The notes under the pieces are model-generated. The model had not been told where the DNA came from and searched no databases. It saw nothing but the letters and a program-made list of their open reading frames with translations. The translations under genes and the position numbers were made by a program. A DNA stretch of 64,000 bases from Chitinophagales bacterium (GTDB lineage Bacteria; Bacteroidota; Bacteroidia; Chitinophagales; UBA2359). Numbering within the stretch: position 1 is the first letter of the stretch; every line of letters starts with the position of its first letter. Positions 18,172-26,642 of this stretch are shown here, in pieces. The stretch spans positions 186,001-250,000 of the forward strand of contig JACJXU010000001.1 in assembly GCA_020636475.1 (NCBI GenBank), given 5' to 3'.

Positions 18172-18867
18172 ATGAAATTACAAGCCAATAATAGGAGTAG
18201 CGTACATTCTTTTATTTCATTAAAAGGATTTCACTTGCTTATGTCATTTTTGGCATTTGTGATGGTGTGTGGGGCTATTATTACTTTTTCAAAACGTTTT
18301 TATCAGCAGGAAAAAGTCAATACTTCCTTTCAACAGCACTTGTTTAATGACGATACAACTCAAGAAAAACTCGTAAAATCGCACGAACATCGCCTGAATA
18401 TTCTGGAAAATGCTTTGCAGGAAATACAGGCAAAAGAAAAAGATGCCGGGCAGAAAATTGATAATGTGCCAGATACCATAACGCGTAAAAAAAATACCCA
18501 CCTCAAAGACAATATCAGCATTATTCCGCCCAATTTGCAAATACACTCAAAGGTAACTTACACCAACGATACAGCAGTGTATTTGATAAGCATTACCAAT
18601 GTTGGCGAGGATTTGTTTAATCTGAACTACGAAGCAGATATTTCTTTTGGAGAAGGATTCCCTTACAAAAAAAACCTAAAACAAGGCGAAAGTATTGTTT
18701 TTAATACCTACGACTACGGTTTTGAAAGTCCACAACGAACAGTGTGGTTTACTTTTACCAACAAAGCCAACAAACATTTTCGGCAGGCGTGGGTTATTGA
18801 AAGAAAACAAGGCACACTCATTTTTACAATGAATGCGCCCATGATTTATACAGGATATATTCCCTGA
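18172..18867 (+). CDS. Single-pass membrane protein of unknown function with coiled coil
   Basis: 231 residues. One transmembrane helix (GFHLLMSFLAFVMVCGAIITF, about 19-40), a heptad-rich stretch (VKSHEHRLNILENALQEIQAKEKDAGQKI, about 68-100), then a beta-rich extracytoplasmic domain (IIPPNLQIHSKVTYTNDTAVYLISITNVGEDLFNL, ending FTMNAPMIYTGYIP). I do not recognise the family. It stands 12 bp before the possible nuclease gene at 18880 in the same direction, so the two may be co-transcribed. Confidence 0.65.
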   Translation: MKLQANNRSSVHSFISLKGFHLLMSFLAFVMVCGAIITFSKRFYQQEKVNTSFQQHLFNDDTTQEKLVKSHEHRLNILENALQEIQAKEKDAGQKIDNVPDTITRKKNTHLKDNISIIPPNLQIHSKVTYTNDTAVYLISITNVGEDLFNLNYEADISFGEGFPYKKNLKQGESIVFNTYDYGFESPQRTVWFTFTNKANKHFRQAWVIERKQGTLIFTMNAPMIYTGYIP

Positions 18868-18879
18868 TTTTATTTCACT

Positions 18880-19497
18880 ATGGATTTACTTTATTGGCAA
18901 GAAGAACTCAAAAAACGCTGGCAATTTCCTTATCAGTGGGGACGAAAACAAAACAATGCTTTCGACAAAGACACGAATTTTATTTATCGAACCGAAAAGT
19001 TTGCGGACTTACAAGAAGTTTTAAAAAACGACTTCACCTCGCCCAAAGCAGCGTATGCCCTCAATCGTTGGTACAACTTCTGGTCGGCACAATGTGTGGA
19101 ATATATTTTTGGTACGCAGCCCGGCGTAGTAAAAATGCAGGACAGCAAAGACAAATACCGCGATTTTTTTATTGAAAATATCCCCTTCGACCACAAAACA
19201 AGCGTTTATCCTGCCGCCTACACCACCACATTGTACGAGGCAATGCGTCACAAAAAAGACCTTATCGAATGGTTGTACCACAACCAAAGCCAACAACAAC
19301 GCCTTCACTGGAAAAATCGGCTGTTTATTGTATTGTATAACAATGATAAACAACACTGGCATCTCAAAGCGGAAATTCTTTTGTTGCAAAAATGTATTAA
19401 CCAATATTTAGTTAATTTTGCCCCCAATAAATTAACAACTTTACACAGTCCGCAAGGAAATTCTGCCTTGTCGGATATTATTTGGGCGATAAAATAA
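18880..19497 (+). CDS. Protein of unknown function, possible PD-(D/E)XK nuclease fold
   Basis: 205 residues, soluble, no signal peptide. The centre reads WYNFWSAQCVEYIFG (Glu 74), then KYRDFFIENIPFDHKTSVYP, in which D95 and D104-H-K106 have the D-x(n)-(D/E)-x-K arrangement of PD-(D/E)XK nucleases; the C-terminal part is helical with KNRLFIVLYNN as a possible core strand. This is a motif reading, not a family match. The next gene starts in a TAATG stop/start overlap, implying translational coupling. Confidence 0.6.
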   Translation: MDLLYWQEELKKRWQFPYQWGRKQNNAFDKDTNFIYRTEKFADLQEVLKNDFTSPKAAYALNRWYNFWSAQCVEYIFGTQPGVVKMQDSKDKYRDFFIENIPFDHKTSVYPAAYTTTLYEAMRHKKDLIEWLYHNQSQQQRLHWKNRLFIVLYNNDKQHWHLKAEILLLQKCINQYLVNFAPNKLTTLHSPQGNSALSDIIWAIK

Positions 19498-20459
19498 TGG
19501 CTTTTGTTATGGAAAACCGTGTGTGCAAACTTTTTGGTATAAAATATCCCATCATTCAAGCGGGAATGATTTGGTGTTCCAACTGGGAACTGGCAGCAGC
19601 CGTAAGTAATGCCGGCGGTTTGGGTATTATTGGTGCAGGAGCTATGTATCCCGAAGTTCTTGCCCAGCAACTCCAACAAATACAAAAAGCTACCGACAAA
19701 CCTTTTGGTGTAAATGTTCCCTTGCTCTATGCCGATATTGAAAAACATATTGAAAGTATTATTCGCTACAAAGTGCCTATTGTTTTTACTTCTGCCGGAA
19801 ATCCTAAAACTTATACCGCAATGTTGCAAAAAGAAGGAATAAAGGTAGTACACGTAGTTTCGAGTTCTAAGTTTGCCCTCAAAGCCGAAGAAGCGGGCGT
19901 TGATGCTGTGGTGGCGGAAGGTTTTGAAGCAGGCGGACACAACGGACGCGAAGAGACGACCACACTTTGTCTTATTCCCAAAGTGCGCCAAACGGTACAC
20001 ATTCCACTCATTGCGGCGGGCGGTATAGGTTCGGGAAAAGCGATGATGGCTACAATAGCACTTGGTGCCGAAGGCGTACAAATAGGTTCGCGCTTTGTTG
20101 CCAGCGTAGAATCATCGGCGCATATTGCTTTCAAACAAGCCGTAGTGCAAGCCAAAGAAGGTGACACTATGCTTAGTCTGAAAAAAGTAGTGCCGGTGCG
20201 TTTGCTCAAAAATGATTTTTATACACAAATAGCCGAAGCCGAAAACAGTGGCGCAAATGCCGAAAAATTGCAAACAATTTTGGGACGAGGGCGCGCCAAA
20301 AAAGGTATGTACGAAGGCGATATGGAAAATGGCGAATTGGAAATAGGGCAAGTGAGTTGTTCTATTGACGAAATAAAACCCGCTGCCGAAATTGTTGCCG
20401 AAATTTGGGAAGAATTTATGGCTACGGCACAGCACATTCGCGAAGCGTGGTTGCCGTAG
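19497..20459 (+). CDS. Nitronate monooxygenase / FabK-like flavoprotein
   Basis: FMN-dependent TIM-barrel enzyme of the nitronate monooxygenase/enoyl-ACP reductase II superfamily. Signatures: GIKYPIIQAGMIWCSNWELAAAVSNAGGLGIIGAG at the N-terminus, PFGVNVPL, VVAEGFEAGGHNGREETTTLCLIPKV, and the FMN phosphate-binding IPLIAAGGIGSGKAM followed by GAEGVQIGSRFVAS. Whether it acts on alkyl nitronates or an acyl-ACP cannot be decided. I place the start at the ATG of a TAATG overlap with the upstream gene (19497); ATG 19509 (MENRVCKLFGIKYP) is equally plausible and closer to the family's usual N-terminus. Confidence 0.88.
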   Translation: MAFVMENRVCKLFGIKYPIIQAGMIWCSNWELAAAVSNAGGLGIIGAGAMYPEVLAQQLQQIQKATDKPFGVNVPLLYADIEKHIESIIRYKVPIVFTSAGNPKTYTAMLQKEGIKVVHVVSSSKFALKAEEAGVDAVVAEGFEAGGHNGREETTTLCLIPKVRQTVHIPLIAAGGIGSGKAMMATIALGAEGVQIGSRFVASVESSAHIAFKQAVVQAKEGDTMLSLKKVVPVRLLKNDFYTQIAEAENSGANAEKLQTILGRGRAKKGMYEGDMENGELEIGQVSCSIDEIKPAAEIVAEIWEEFMATAQHIREAWLP

Positions 20460-20474
20460 GTTTCAAAGAAAATA

Positions 20475-21575
20475 CTACATAAGCCATTTTTTGCTCCACT
20501 GCGGTTGCGCTAAAACTGCGGCTACATCAGGACGATTTTCTAAGGCGGATAGTTTTCTAAATAGCAGCATTAATAAATCGCCGGGAATAAAACTTATGTT
20601 TAAAAAACTGCTAAGATTTTGTTGTTGTTTTGGGTTTAGGGCAGTGCTTGCTGCCACTACATTTAGCCATTTATTGCAATAAGCTGCCAAAATATCGCTG
20701 CGCAAAACATTTTCTTTCATGCATTGCTGATAAAGCAGTTTTTCTACTTCTTCCGAAAAATTATCGGTATCCAACCAATGACTCATTACGGTAGCATGCA
20801 TCATTTCATCTTGGGCAAAAGCGACAAATGTTGCGGCGGTTTGCTCATCAATACAGGCGGTGGCAAACATTTGCAGCAGCGAAATATGTTCGCGCCAATT
20901 TTGTATCGGAGCAAGTGCTTGGAATAGTTGCGTGAAACTGCGGGGACTGTTGGCAACATTGTCGAATGTTTCGGGAAAATGAATAAAAAAATTAGTCGCG
21001 CGTTTGTCTATATTTTGCGTATTTGCCCAGCGCAGCCAGTCTTGCAGGTTTGTTTTAAAATAAATGTGCATCATACGGCTGTGCAGGGCTTCGTCGAAAG
21101 TGCTTACATTGTATTGGTCGTTTTCGGGATTGGCGGTAGCGATAATGTACCAATGCTGCGGGAGTTGCCAACTAAGCATTTCGCCTTTGAGCAAAAGTGG
21201 CATTAAGCCGCGCAATATACGTTCGTCGGCGCGGTTGAGGTCGTCTAAGAGCAATATGCCGGGACCTTTTTGTTGCGGAATCCACGAAGGAGGCGCGAAA
21301 TAAGTATTTTTACCATCGGTTTGAGGCATTCCGAGCAAATCGCCCATTTCTTCGAATTGTGCGGGCGATACTTCGCAAAAGGCGTAGCCGAGTTGTTGGG
21401 CTATTTGTGCTACGAGTTCGGATTTCCCTACACCTGCTCTGCCCCAAATGCACAAAGTGGTGGGTATTTTTCCTTGTTGGACGGCTATTTCGTTGGCGCG
21501 AAAAAGTTGGGCTACAAATTTTTCGATTTCCGATGCACTTAGTTCGGCACCGTAGTTTGTTTGATTATTGTTCAC
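20475..21575 (-). CDS. MoxR-like AAA+ ATPase (AAA_5)
   Basis: 366 residues. Walker A CIWGRAGVGKSELVAQIA, the EEMGDLLGMPQ segment after it, Walker B GILLLDDLNRADERILRGLM, sensor 1 YIIATANPENDQYNVSTFDEALHSRM with the arginine-finger region. This is the layout of MoxR/AAA_5 ATPases that remodel or activate a partner, usually a VWA-domain protein. No VWA gene is next to it within the window: both sides are unrelated genes. The C-terminal 170 residues are all-helical and not recognised. Confidence 0.85.
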   Translation of the reverse strand: MNNNQTNYGAELSASEIEKFVAQLFRANEIAVQQGKIPTTLCIWGRAGVGKSELVAQIAQQLGYAFCEVSPAQFEEMGDLLGMPQTDGKNTYFAPPSWIPQQKGPGILLLDDLNRADERILRGLMPLLLKGEMLSWQLPQHWYIIATANPENDQYNVSTFDEALHSRMMHIYFKTNLQDWLRWANTQNIDKRATNFFIHFPETFDNVANSPRSFTQLFQALAPIQNWREHISLLQMFATACIDEQTAATFVAFAQDEMMHATVMSHWLDTDNFSEEVEKLLYQQCMKENVLRSDILAAYCNKWLNVVAASTALNPKQQQNLSSFLNISFIPGDLLMLLFRKLSALENRPDVAAVLAQPQWSKKWLM

Positions 21576-21763
21576 GCAAGAAAATTACAATTTTTTTGTA
21601 AAAACTAATTGGCTTTTGCGATAAATTGTTCTGTTGGAGGGATTTTGTAATGTTTTGGGAGGTGATTTTGTGGGAAAGGCAATGATATTATTGCTTCGGA
21701 CGGGAAAATATTCATTGCCGATGGGAAAAATTTTTATCAAAAATACATAGAAGACCAAAGTAA

Positions 21764-21817
21764 GCCTGACTGGCTGTAATTTTTCGTCCCACACCAAATC
21801 ATAGATTTTGGAGGGGG
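21764..21817 (+). repeat. Direct repeat copy 1 (~55 bp)
   Basis: Starts GCCTGACTGGCTGTAATTTT, then TCCCACACCAAATCATAG and ATTTTGGAGGGGG. Differs from copy 2 by one indel and three transitions. On the minus strand both copies read S-K-I-Y-x-L-V-W-D-E-K-L-Q-P, so a coding remnant is possible. Confidence 0.75.
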
Positions 21818-21961
21818 AATGCAAATTACTTGTTGGTTAAATGCCAACTGTTTCATAGAATTTTTGCACTACACTTTGGGACGGGTGCAACGGATATTTG
21901 TATGTTTTGAGCAACTTCATTATTTTTGTATAATTTTAAGAAAGAAAATCGTCAAAAAGTA

Positions 21962-22016
21962 GCCTTGATTGGCTGTAATTTTTCATCCCACACCAAACCA
22001 TAGATTTTGGAGGGGG
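21962..22016 (+). repeat. Direct repeat copy 2 (~55 bp)
   Basis: Starts GCCTTGATTGGCTGTAATTT and ends ATTTTGGAGGGGG, 198 bp downstream of copy 1, about 51 of 55 positions identical. Confidence 0.75.
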
Positions 22017-22101
22017 TAGTGATTTGTTAAACTAACAAAAATTATTTAAGTCATCTTTTATTTACGATGCTTATATTTTTAATAATTTAAAACCTTTTCG
22101 C

Positions 22102-22827
22102 ATGAAAAAAATTATCTACTTGCTTTTTTTATTGTCGGCAAGTAATTTATTTGCCCAAGAATATTTGGTACAAGTTGCTGCATTTAACCAAGCGGTGGAA
22201 AGCAATTATTTTAGTAGCCGCGGTTTAAACAATGTTTATTTGCAGCCCAGTGCTAATTTTTATCGCTATGTTTCCGGTCCGTACAATAGCGAAAGTGCTG
22301 CCCAAGCGGCGCGCAACGAAGCTGCGGCATTAGGATTTAACGCTTATGTAATGAATATGACTGCCATTCGCGAAACTTGTGCCAGTGCCTGCGTTCCGCA
22401 AACTATGAGCTTAGAAGAAAAACTAAAAGTACGCAATATATTCTTCGATTTTGACCGTTCCGATTTGCGCGGCGAATCGCGCCACGAATTAGATATTCTC
22501 ACGCGTATTCTCAACGAAAACCCAAATTATTTTGTAGAAGTACACGCTTATACCGATGCCAAAGGAACTAATACTTACAACGAAGCCTTATCCGAAAGAC
22601 GCAGAAACTCGGTAATCAATTATCTTAAAAATCATGGCATTGATGGCAGCAGAATTAAAAGTTTTGCACACGGAGAAGAGTCGCCGGTAGCAAAAAACGA
22701 AATAAATGGCACCGACTCTCCCGAAGGCAGACAGTACAATCGCCGTGTGGAACTTAAAGTAAAAGATGGTTCGGGTCTTATTGATGTTGTAGAAGACATT
22801 AATGTTCCCGATTATCTAAGAAAATAG
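22102..22827 (+). CDS. SPOR-like/OmpA family outer-membrane protein
   Basis: 241 residues. Signal peptide MKKIIYLLFLLSASNLFAQ; an N-terminal SPOR-like domain (YLVQVAAFNQAVESNYFSSRG ... YRYVSGPYNSESAAQAARNEAAALGF, about 21-95) that would bind denuded glycan strands; then an OmpA C-terminal domain (NIFFDFDRSDLRGESRHELDILTRIL ... VEVHAYTDAKGTNTYNEALSERRRNSVINYL ... GRQYNRRVEL), with the Asp and Arg residues that hold meso-diaminopimelate of peptidoglycan. Probably tethers the outer membrane to the wall. An intrinsic terminator follows. Confidence 0.9.
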   Translation: MKKIIYLLFLLSASNLFAQEYLVQVAAFNQAVESNYFSSRGLNNVYLQPSANFYRYVSGPYNSESAAQAARNEAAALGFNAYVMNMTAIRETCASACVPQTMSLEEKLKVRNIFFDFDRSDLRGESRHELDILTRILNENPNYFVEVHAYTDAKGTNTYNEALSERRRNSVINYLKNHGIDGSRIKSFAHGEESPVAKNEINGTDSPEGRQYNRRVELKVKDGSGLIDVVEDINVPDYLRK

Positions 22828-22850
22828 AAAATAATTTTGCTCCTCCCTTC

Positions 22851-22892
22851 AAAACAGCTTTGTCATCTTTTCGATAAATGCAAAGCTGTTTT
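22851..22892 (+). terminator. Intrinsic terminator after the OmpA-like gene
   Basis: Perfect 12-bp stem AAAACAGCTTTG / CAAAGCTGTTTT with an 18-base loop, running into a T-tract, 24 bp after the stop codon. Confidence 0.9.
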
Positions 22893-22963
22893 TTTTCTAA
22901 ATTTCTGTAAGTCAGCTCATTTTTTTTGCTAACTTTATGATTTTAATTATAACACTTATCCAA

Positions 22964-23416
22964 ATGAAACTTTTAATATCAGGTATATTAATTGCCGCAA
23001 TCGTGATTGGATTCACTTCTTGTAAAACAAAGTCTTACTTGCCGACCAATTACCCCAAACGTCAGCTTATTTTTGGCGGCGGCGGCGGATTTTCGGGCGT
23101 AGAAAGTGCATATTTTTTATTGGAAAATGGGCAAATTTTTTCTCAAACAGGTTTCGATTCTACCTACGTTTCTTTAGGAAAATTAAAGAAAAAACAAGTA
23201 AATCCATTGTTTTCTAAGGCAGATACACTTTCTATTGACAGCTTAGAAATGAATGCTCCCGGCAATATGTATTACTATTTGGCATACCAAATGCCCGATA
23301 GTAGCGTTCATAAGATTACGTGGGGCGACCCCGCACAACACATTCCCGAAAATATTAAAGATTTTCGCAACGAACTTATGCAAATTATAAGTGAGTTGAA
23401 AGAAAATAATCCATAA
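22964..23416 (+). CDS. Lipoprotein of unknown function
   Basis: 150 residues from the ATG at 22964 (an upstream in-frame ATG at 22937 would put nine extra residues before the signal). Signal sequence MKLLISGILIAAIVIGFTSC with lipidation at Cys 20. The mature part begins KTKSYLPTNYPKRQLIFGGGGGFSG, contains a Gly5 run, and ends with a helix DFRNELMQIISEL. I do not recognise a family; the beta-rich FGGGGGFSGVESAYFLLENGQIF pattern recurs in Bacteroidota lipoproteins of unknown role. The M4 peptidase gene follows after 23 bp. Confidence 0.75.
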   Translation: MKLLISGILIAAIVIGFTSCKTKSYLPTNYPKRQLIFGGGGGFSGVESAYFLLENGQIFSQTGFDSTYVSLGKLKKKQVNPLFSKADTLSIDSLEMNAPGNMYYYLAYQMPDSSVHKITWGDPAQHIPENIKDFRNELMQIISELKENNP

Positions 23417-23439
23417 TCTCAGGTATAAATTTTACACAA

Positions 23440-26400
23440 ATGTTATCCAAATTACAATCAATTATTTTTTGTACTTGCCTTGTAAGTACAAGTTTTTTTG
23501 CACCTTTGGCGCAAGGGCAAAATGATGTTTTTAAGCAAAAAATGCGTCAAAAAACTATAAATAATGCGCCACCTACTACACTTGCACCAATAGATTTTCA
23601 TCCGAATGAACATCGTTTGCGGAATACCGCCAACAGTTCGCGGACTGTATTTGGTACATTGCAAAGCCAAAGTTTTAGCGTACCTGCGCAGCGTGTTGCC
23701 AATATTATTGGTGCTTATCACGACCCGCAAACCGATTTGCCTATTTTTCTTCAAACCAGTATTAGCTTTCCCAAAAGCAATATTTCGGACAAAGAAAGTG
23801 TAACTCTTGCACTCAATGCCTTGTCCGATGCGCTTCCGCAGGGGCTTAAAACCGAAGATATCAGTTTTGATACTTCTTCTAAAGACGAACTCGGCTATAC
23901 ACACTTAAAACTCCAACAAAACTGGCAGGGTGTTCCTATTTTTGGTGCCGAAGCAACGCTTCATTATAACCTCCAAGGAAATATAACGCTCAACGGTCGC
24001 TTGCAAACACCGCCGCAAGAAATTACTTCTACCAATCCGGCACTGGACGCTTCAAATGCTTATGCTATTGCAAAAAATGACCTTTCTGCCAAAACTACTT
24101 GGAAAGACCTCAGCGAAGCAGAATTGGCAATGTTGCATCATACAAAACCCAAAACCGAGTTGGTTATTTTGCCTACCAATAATTTTGTGGCGGGTCCTTA
24201 CAAATTGGCTTGGCATGTGCAATTAAAACCCAATTTTGTAGAATGGTGGGATTATTTTATTGATGCGCAAAGTGGTGAAATTCTCAATCAATACAACCAT
24301 ACTTGCAACTTGGTGGGTCCTGCTACTGCTTCGGGCGTGGACTTGAACGGTATTACCCAAACCGTAGGTGTTTTTAAAGTGGGCAGCACTTATTATATGT
24401 ACGACACTTCTAAAGACATGTACACCGGAAATACCACCGAACCGCAAGCGGGAGATGGCGTAATTGTTACGCTTGATTTTCAAAACAACACAACTTCCAA
24501 TCCGCAATTTTCGGATATAAGTTCCGGCAACAACACTTGGTCGCCTTTGTCTATTTCGGCACATTACAATGCCGGAAAAAGCTATGATTATTTCAGAAAT
24601 ACCCACAATTGGAAATCTATTGATGGACAAGGAGGCGATATTGTTTCGTTTGTAAATGTAGCAGACGACAACGGCGGCGGCTTGGACAACGCTTTTTGGA
24701 ATGGCGAGTATATGTTTTATGGCAATGGTAATGTGGCATTTACCAAACTTGCCGGAGGCTTAGATGTAGGCGCACACGAAATGGGACATGGCGTGATACA
24801 AAACACCGCTAACCTTATTTATCAAGGGCAAGCCGGCGCGATAAATGAACACTTTGCCGATGTTTTTGGCGTAATGGTGGATAGAAACGACTGGGCATTG
24901 GGCGAAGATGTGGTTAAAACCCAAATTTTCCCTACCGGAAAAATGCGCGACATGGCAAATCCGCACAACGGCGGCACCGGACTAAACAGCAACGGCTGGC
25001 AACCTGCCAACATGAGCGAAATTTATTCCGGCTCACAAGACAATGGTGGTGTGCACATAAACAGCGGCATCGTTAATTACGCATTTTATTTGTTTGCAAC
25101 TGCTACTTCCAAAGAAGTTGGCGAAAAAGTTTATTTCAGAGCCTTGAGCCAGTATCTTACCAAATCTTCGCAGTTTATCGACCTTCGTTTGGCAATTATT
25201 CAAGCGGCAACCGACCTTTACGGCGCAAGTTCTAACGAAGTGCAAGCGGCAAAAAGTGCTTTCGACCAAGTGGGTATAGGCAACGGACAAGGAGGCGACT
25301 ATCAAACAGACATTGATACTAATACAGGACAAGAATATATTTTGTGTTTGGATACTAGCACCTCCGACCCCAACACTTTGTATCTGAGCAATACTTCGGG
25401 CAATAGTTTTACGCCACTTACCACTACCGGAATTTATCGCAAACCTTCGGTTACAGATGATGGTTCACTAATATTTTTTGTAGGAGACGACAATAATATT
25501 CACGCCATAGACCTTACGGAAAATCCTATTGGCGAATATGTACTTACCAACGACAATTACTGGAGTTCGGTAGCTATTTCCAAAGATGGCAAAAGATTGG
25601 CAGCCATTCCTGATGCAGCTATTCCTTATATTTATGTGTATGATTTTGATGTGGAAGATTGGGCGGAGTATCAGTTGTATAATCCCACTACCGGAACAGG
25701 CGGACAAACCGTAGGCGGTGTGCAATACGCTGATGCTTTTGAGTGGGATTATTCCGGCGAATACGTTGTTTATGATGCCTACAACCAAATAGACAACAAC
25801 CTTGCTAACGACAACTTAGATTATTGGGACATGGGCATTTTGCACGCGTGGAGCAATAGTAGCAACAACTACGCCGATGGACAGATTTATAAAATTTTCT
25901 CGGATTTAGCCGAAGGCGAAAGTATTGGAAATCCTGTTTTGGCAAAAAACTCTCCTTACATTCTGGCTTTCGACTATTTCAATGCGGACGGCGATGCTTA
26001 TGTACTTGCCACCAATTTAGAAACGGGCGACATTGGGGCTATTTTTCAAAATAATGACCTTGGCTACGCCTCCTATTCTGCTGATGACAACAAAGTAGTA
26101 TTTACTACCGAAAATAATGGACAAGAAGTAATTGGTGTTATCAATATGCAAGCGGATAAAATAAACAGTTCCGGCAACGCGAGTTTACTAATTGGTGAAG
26201 CCAAGTGGCCCTACTGGTTTGCGCAAGGTGAGCGCGATTTTACAGGAATTGAAAATACACCTGCCAATAATTCTCTTTGGAAACTAAGTCCACTACCTGC
26301 CACCGAACAGGTTTGGGTAAATTATCCGAACACTTTGGTAGAAAATACGCTGCAAGTAAAAGTCTGCAATTTACTGGGTGAAACATTAGCCCAATATACT

Positions 26401-26526
26401 CAAAACGTTACGCCGCAAAGTAAAGGAGCTTTCTCGGTTGATATTACAAAATTGCCCGCAGGACAGTATTTTATACAAGTAAGTAATAAAAACACGCAGC
26501 TAAGTTTTAATTTTCAAAAAATGTAA
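23440..26526 (+). CDS. Secreted M4 (thermolysin-like) metallopeptidase with T9SS type A sorting domain
   Basis: Zinc endopeptidase exported through T9SS, 1028 residues. Signal peptide to about residue 27; FTP/PepSY propeptide region (about 55-270) that would inhibit and fold the enzyme; M4 catalytic domain (about 285-625) with GAHEMGHGVIQ (zinc ligands of HExxH, about 446-450), the third ligand Glu in GAINEHFADVFG (about 470), and the catalytic His in GGVHINSGIVNYAF (about 537). Then a beta-propeller-like TolB/PD40 stretch (LYLSNTSGNSFTPL ... DGKRLAAIPDAAIPYIYVYDFD) and a sorting domain (LSPLPATEQVWVNYPNTLV ... LPAGQYFIQV). It faces the Cys-rich gene convergently across a two-way terminator. 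Confidence 0.95.
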   Translation: MLSKLQSIIFCTCLVSTSFFAPLAQGQNDVFKQKMRQKTINNAPPTTLAPIDFHPNEHRLRNTANSSRTVFGTLQSQSFSVPAQRVANIIGAYHDPQTDLPIFLQTSISFPKSNISDKESVTLALNALSDALPQGLKTEDISFDTSSKDELGYTHLKLQQNWQGVPIFGAEATLHYNLQGNITLNGRLQTPPQEITSTNPALDASNAYAIAKNDLSAKTTWKDLSEAELAMLHHTKPKTELVILPTNNFVAGPYKLAWHVQLKPNFVEWWDYFIDAQSGEILNQYNHTCNLVGPATASGVDLNGITQTVGVFKVGSTYYMYDTSKDMYTGNTTEPQAGDGVIVTLDFQNNTTSNPQFSDISSGNNTWSPLSISAHYNAGKSYDYFRNTHNWKSIDGQGGDIVSFVNVADDNGGGLDNAFWNGEYMFYGNGNVAFTKLAGGLDVGAHEMGHGVIQNTANLIYQGQAGAINEHFADVFGVMVDRNDWALGEDVVKTQIFPTGKMRDMANPHNGGTGLNSNGWQPANMSEIYSGSQDNGGVHINSGIVNYAFYLFATATSKEVGEKVYFRALSQYLTKSSQFIDLRLAIIQAATDLYGASSNEVQAAKSAFDQVGIGNGQGGDYQTDIDTNTGQEYILCLDTSTSDPNTLYLSNTSGNSFTPLTTTGIYRKPSVTDDGSLIFFVGDDNNIHAIDLTENPIGEYVLTNDNYWSSVAISKDGKRLAAIPDAAIPYIYVYDFDVEDWAEYQLYNPTTGTGGQTVGGVQYADAFEWDYSGEYVVYDAYNQIDNNLANDNLDYWDMGILHAWSNSSNNYADGQIYKIFSDLAEGESIGNPVLAKNSPYILAFDYFNADGDAYVLATNLETGDIGAIFQNNDLGYASYSADDNKVVFTTENNGQEVIGVINMQADKINSSGNASLLIGEAKWPYWFAQGERDFTGIENTPANNSLWKLSPLPATEQVWVNYPNTLVENTLQVKVCNLLGETLAQYTQNVTPQSKGAFSVDITKLPAGQYFIQVSNKNTQLSFNFQKM

Positions 26527-26561
26527 TGCTGCATAACGCAGATACTATTTCCTAAAAAACG

Positions 26562-26601
26562 AATCCCCAATGTACAAGTGTTTACTTCAACATTGGGGAT
26601 T
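26562..26601. terminator. Bidirectional terminator between convergent genes
   Basis: Perfect 12-bp stem AATCCCCAATGT / ACATTGGGGATT with a 16-base loop. A T-rich tract follows on the plus strand (TTTGTTTTT) and an A-tract precedes it (T-run on the minus strand), so it can serve both the M4 gene and the convergent Cys-rich gene. Confidence 0.88.
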
Positions 26602-26642
26602 TGTTTTTCGTTTTCTAGCTATATTTCATTTTCAATTTACAC

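Larger units (their letters stand above)
21576..22101. other. Intergenic region with a duplicated ~55-bp block
   Basis: 526 bp between divergent genes. It holds two near-identical ~55-bp direct repeats (listed separately) and AT-rich DNA. An open frame on the minus strand (21585-21824) covers the first copy but lacks recognisable protein features. Confidence 0.6.

Noticed and set aside
19305..20081. 258-residue minus-strand ORF
   Set aside because: Antisense to the nuclease-like and flavoenzyme genes; Tyr/Arg/Phe/His-rich composition typical of a shadow frame.
21585..21824. 79-residue minus-strand ORF in the intergenic region
   Set aside because: Lysine/serine-rich without signal, domain or family look; only its first part is repeated, in the second direct-repeat copy, where the frame differs and stops.
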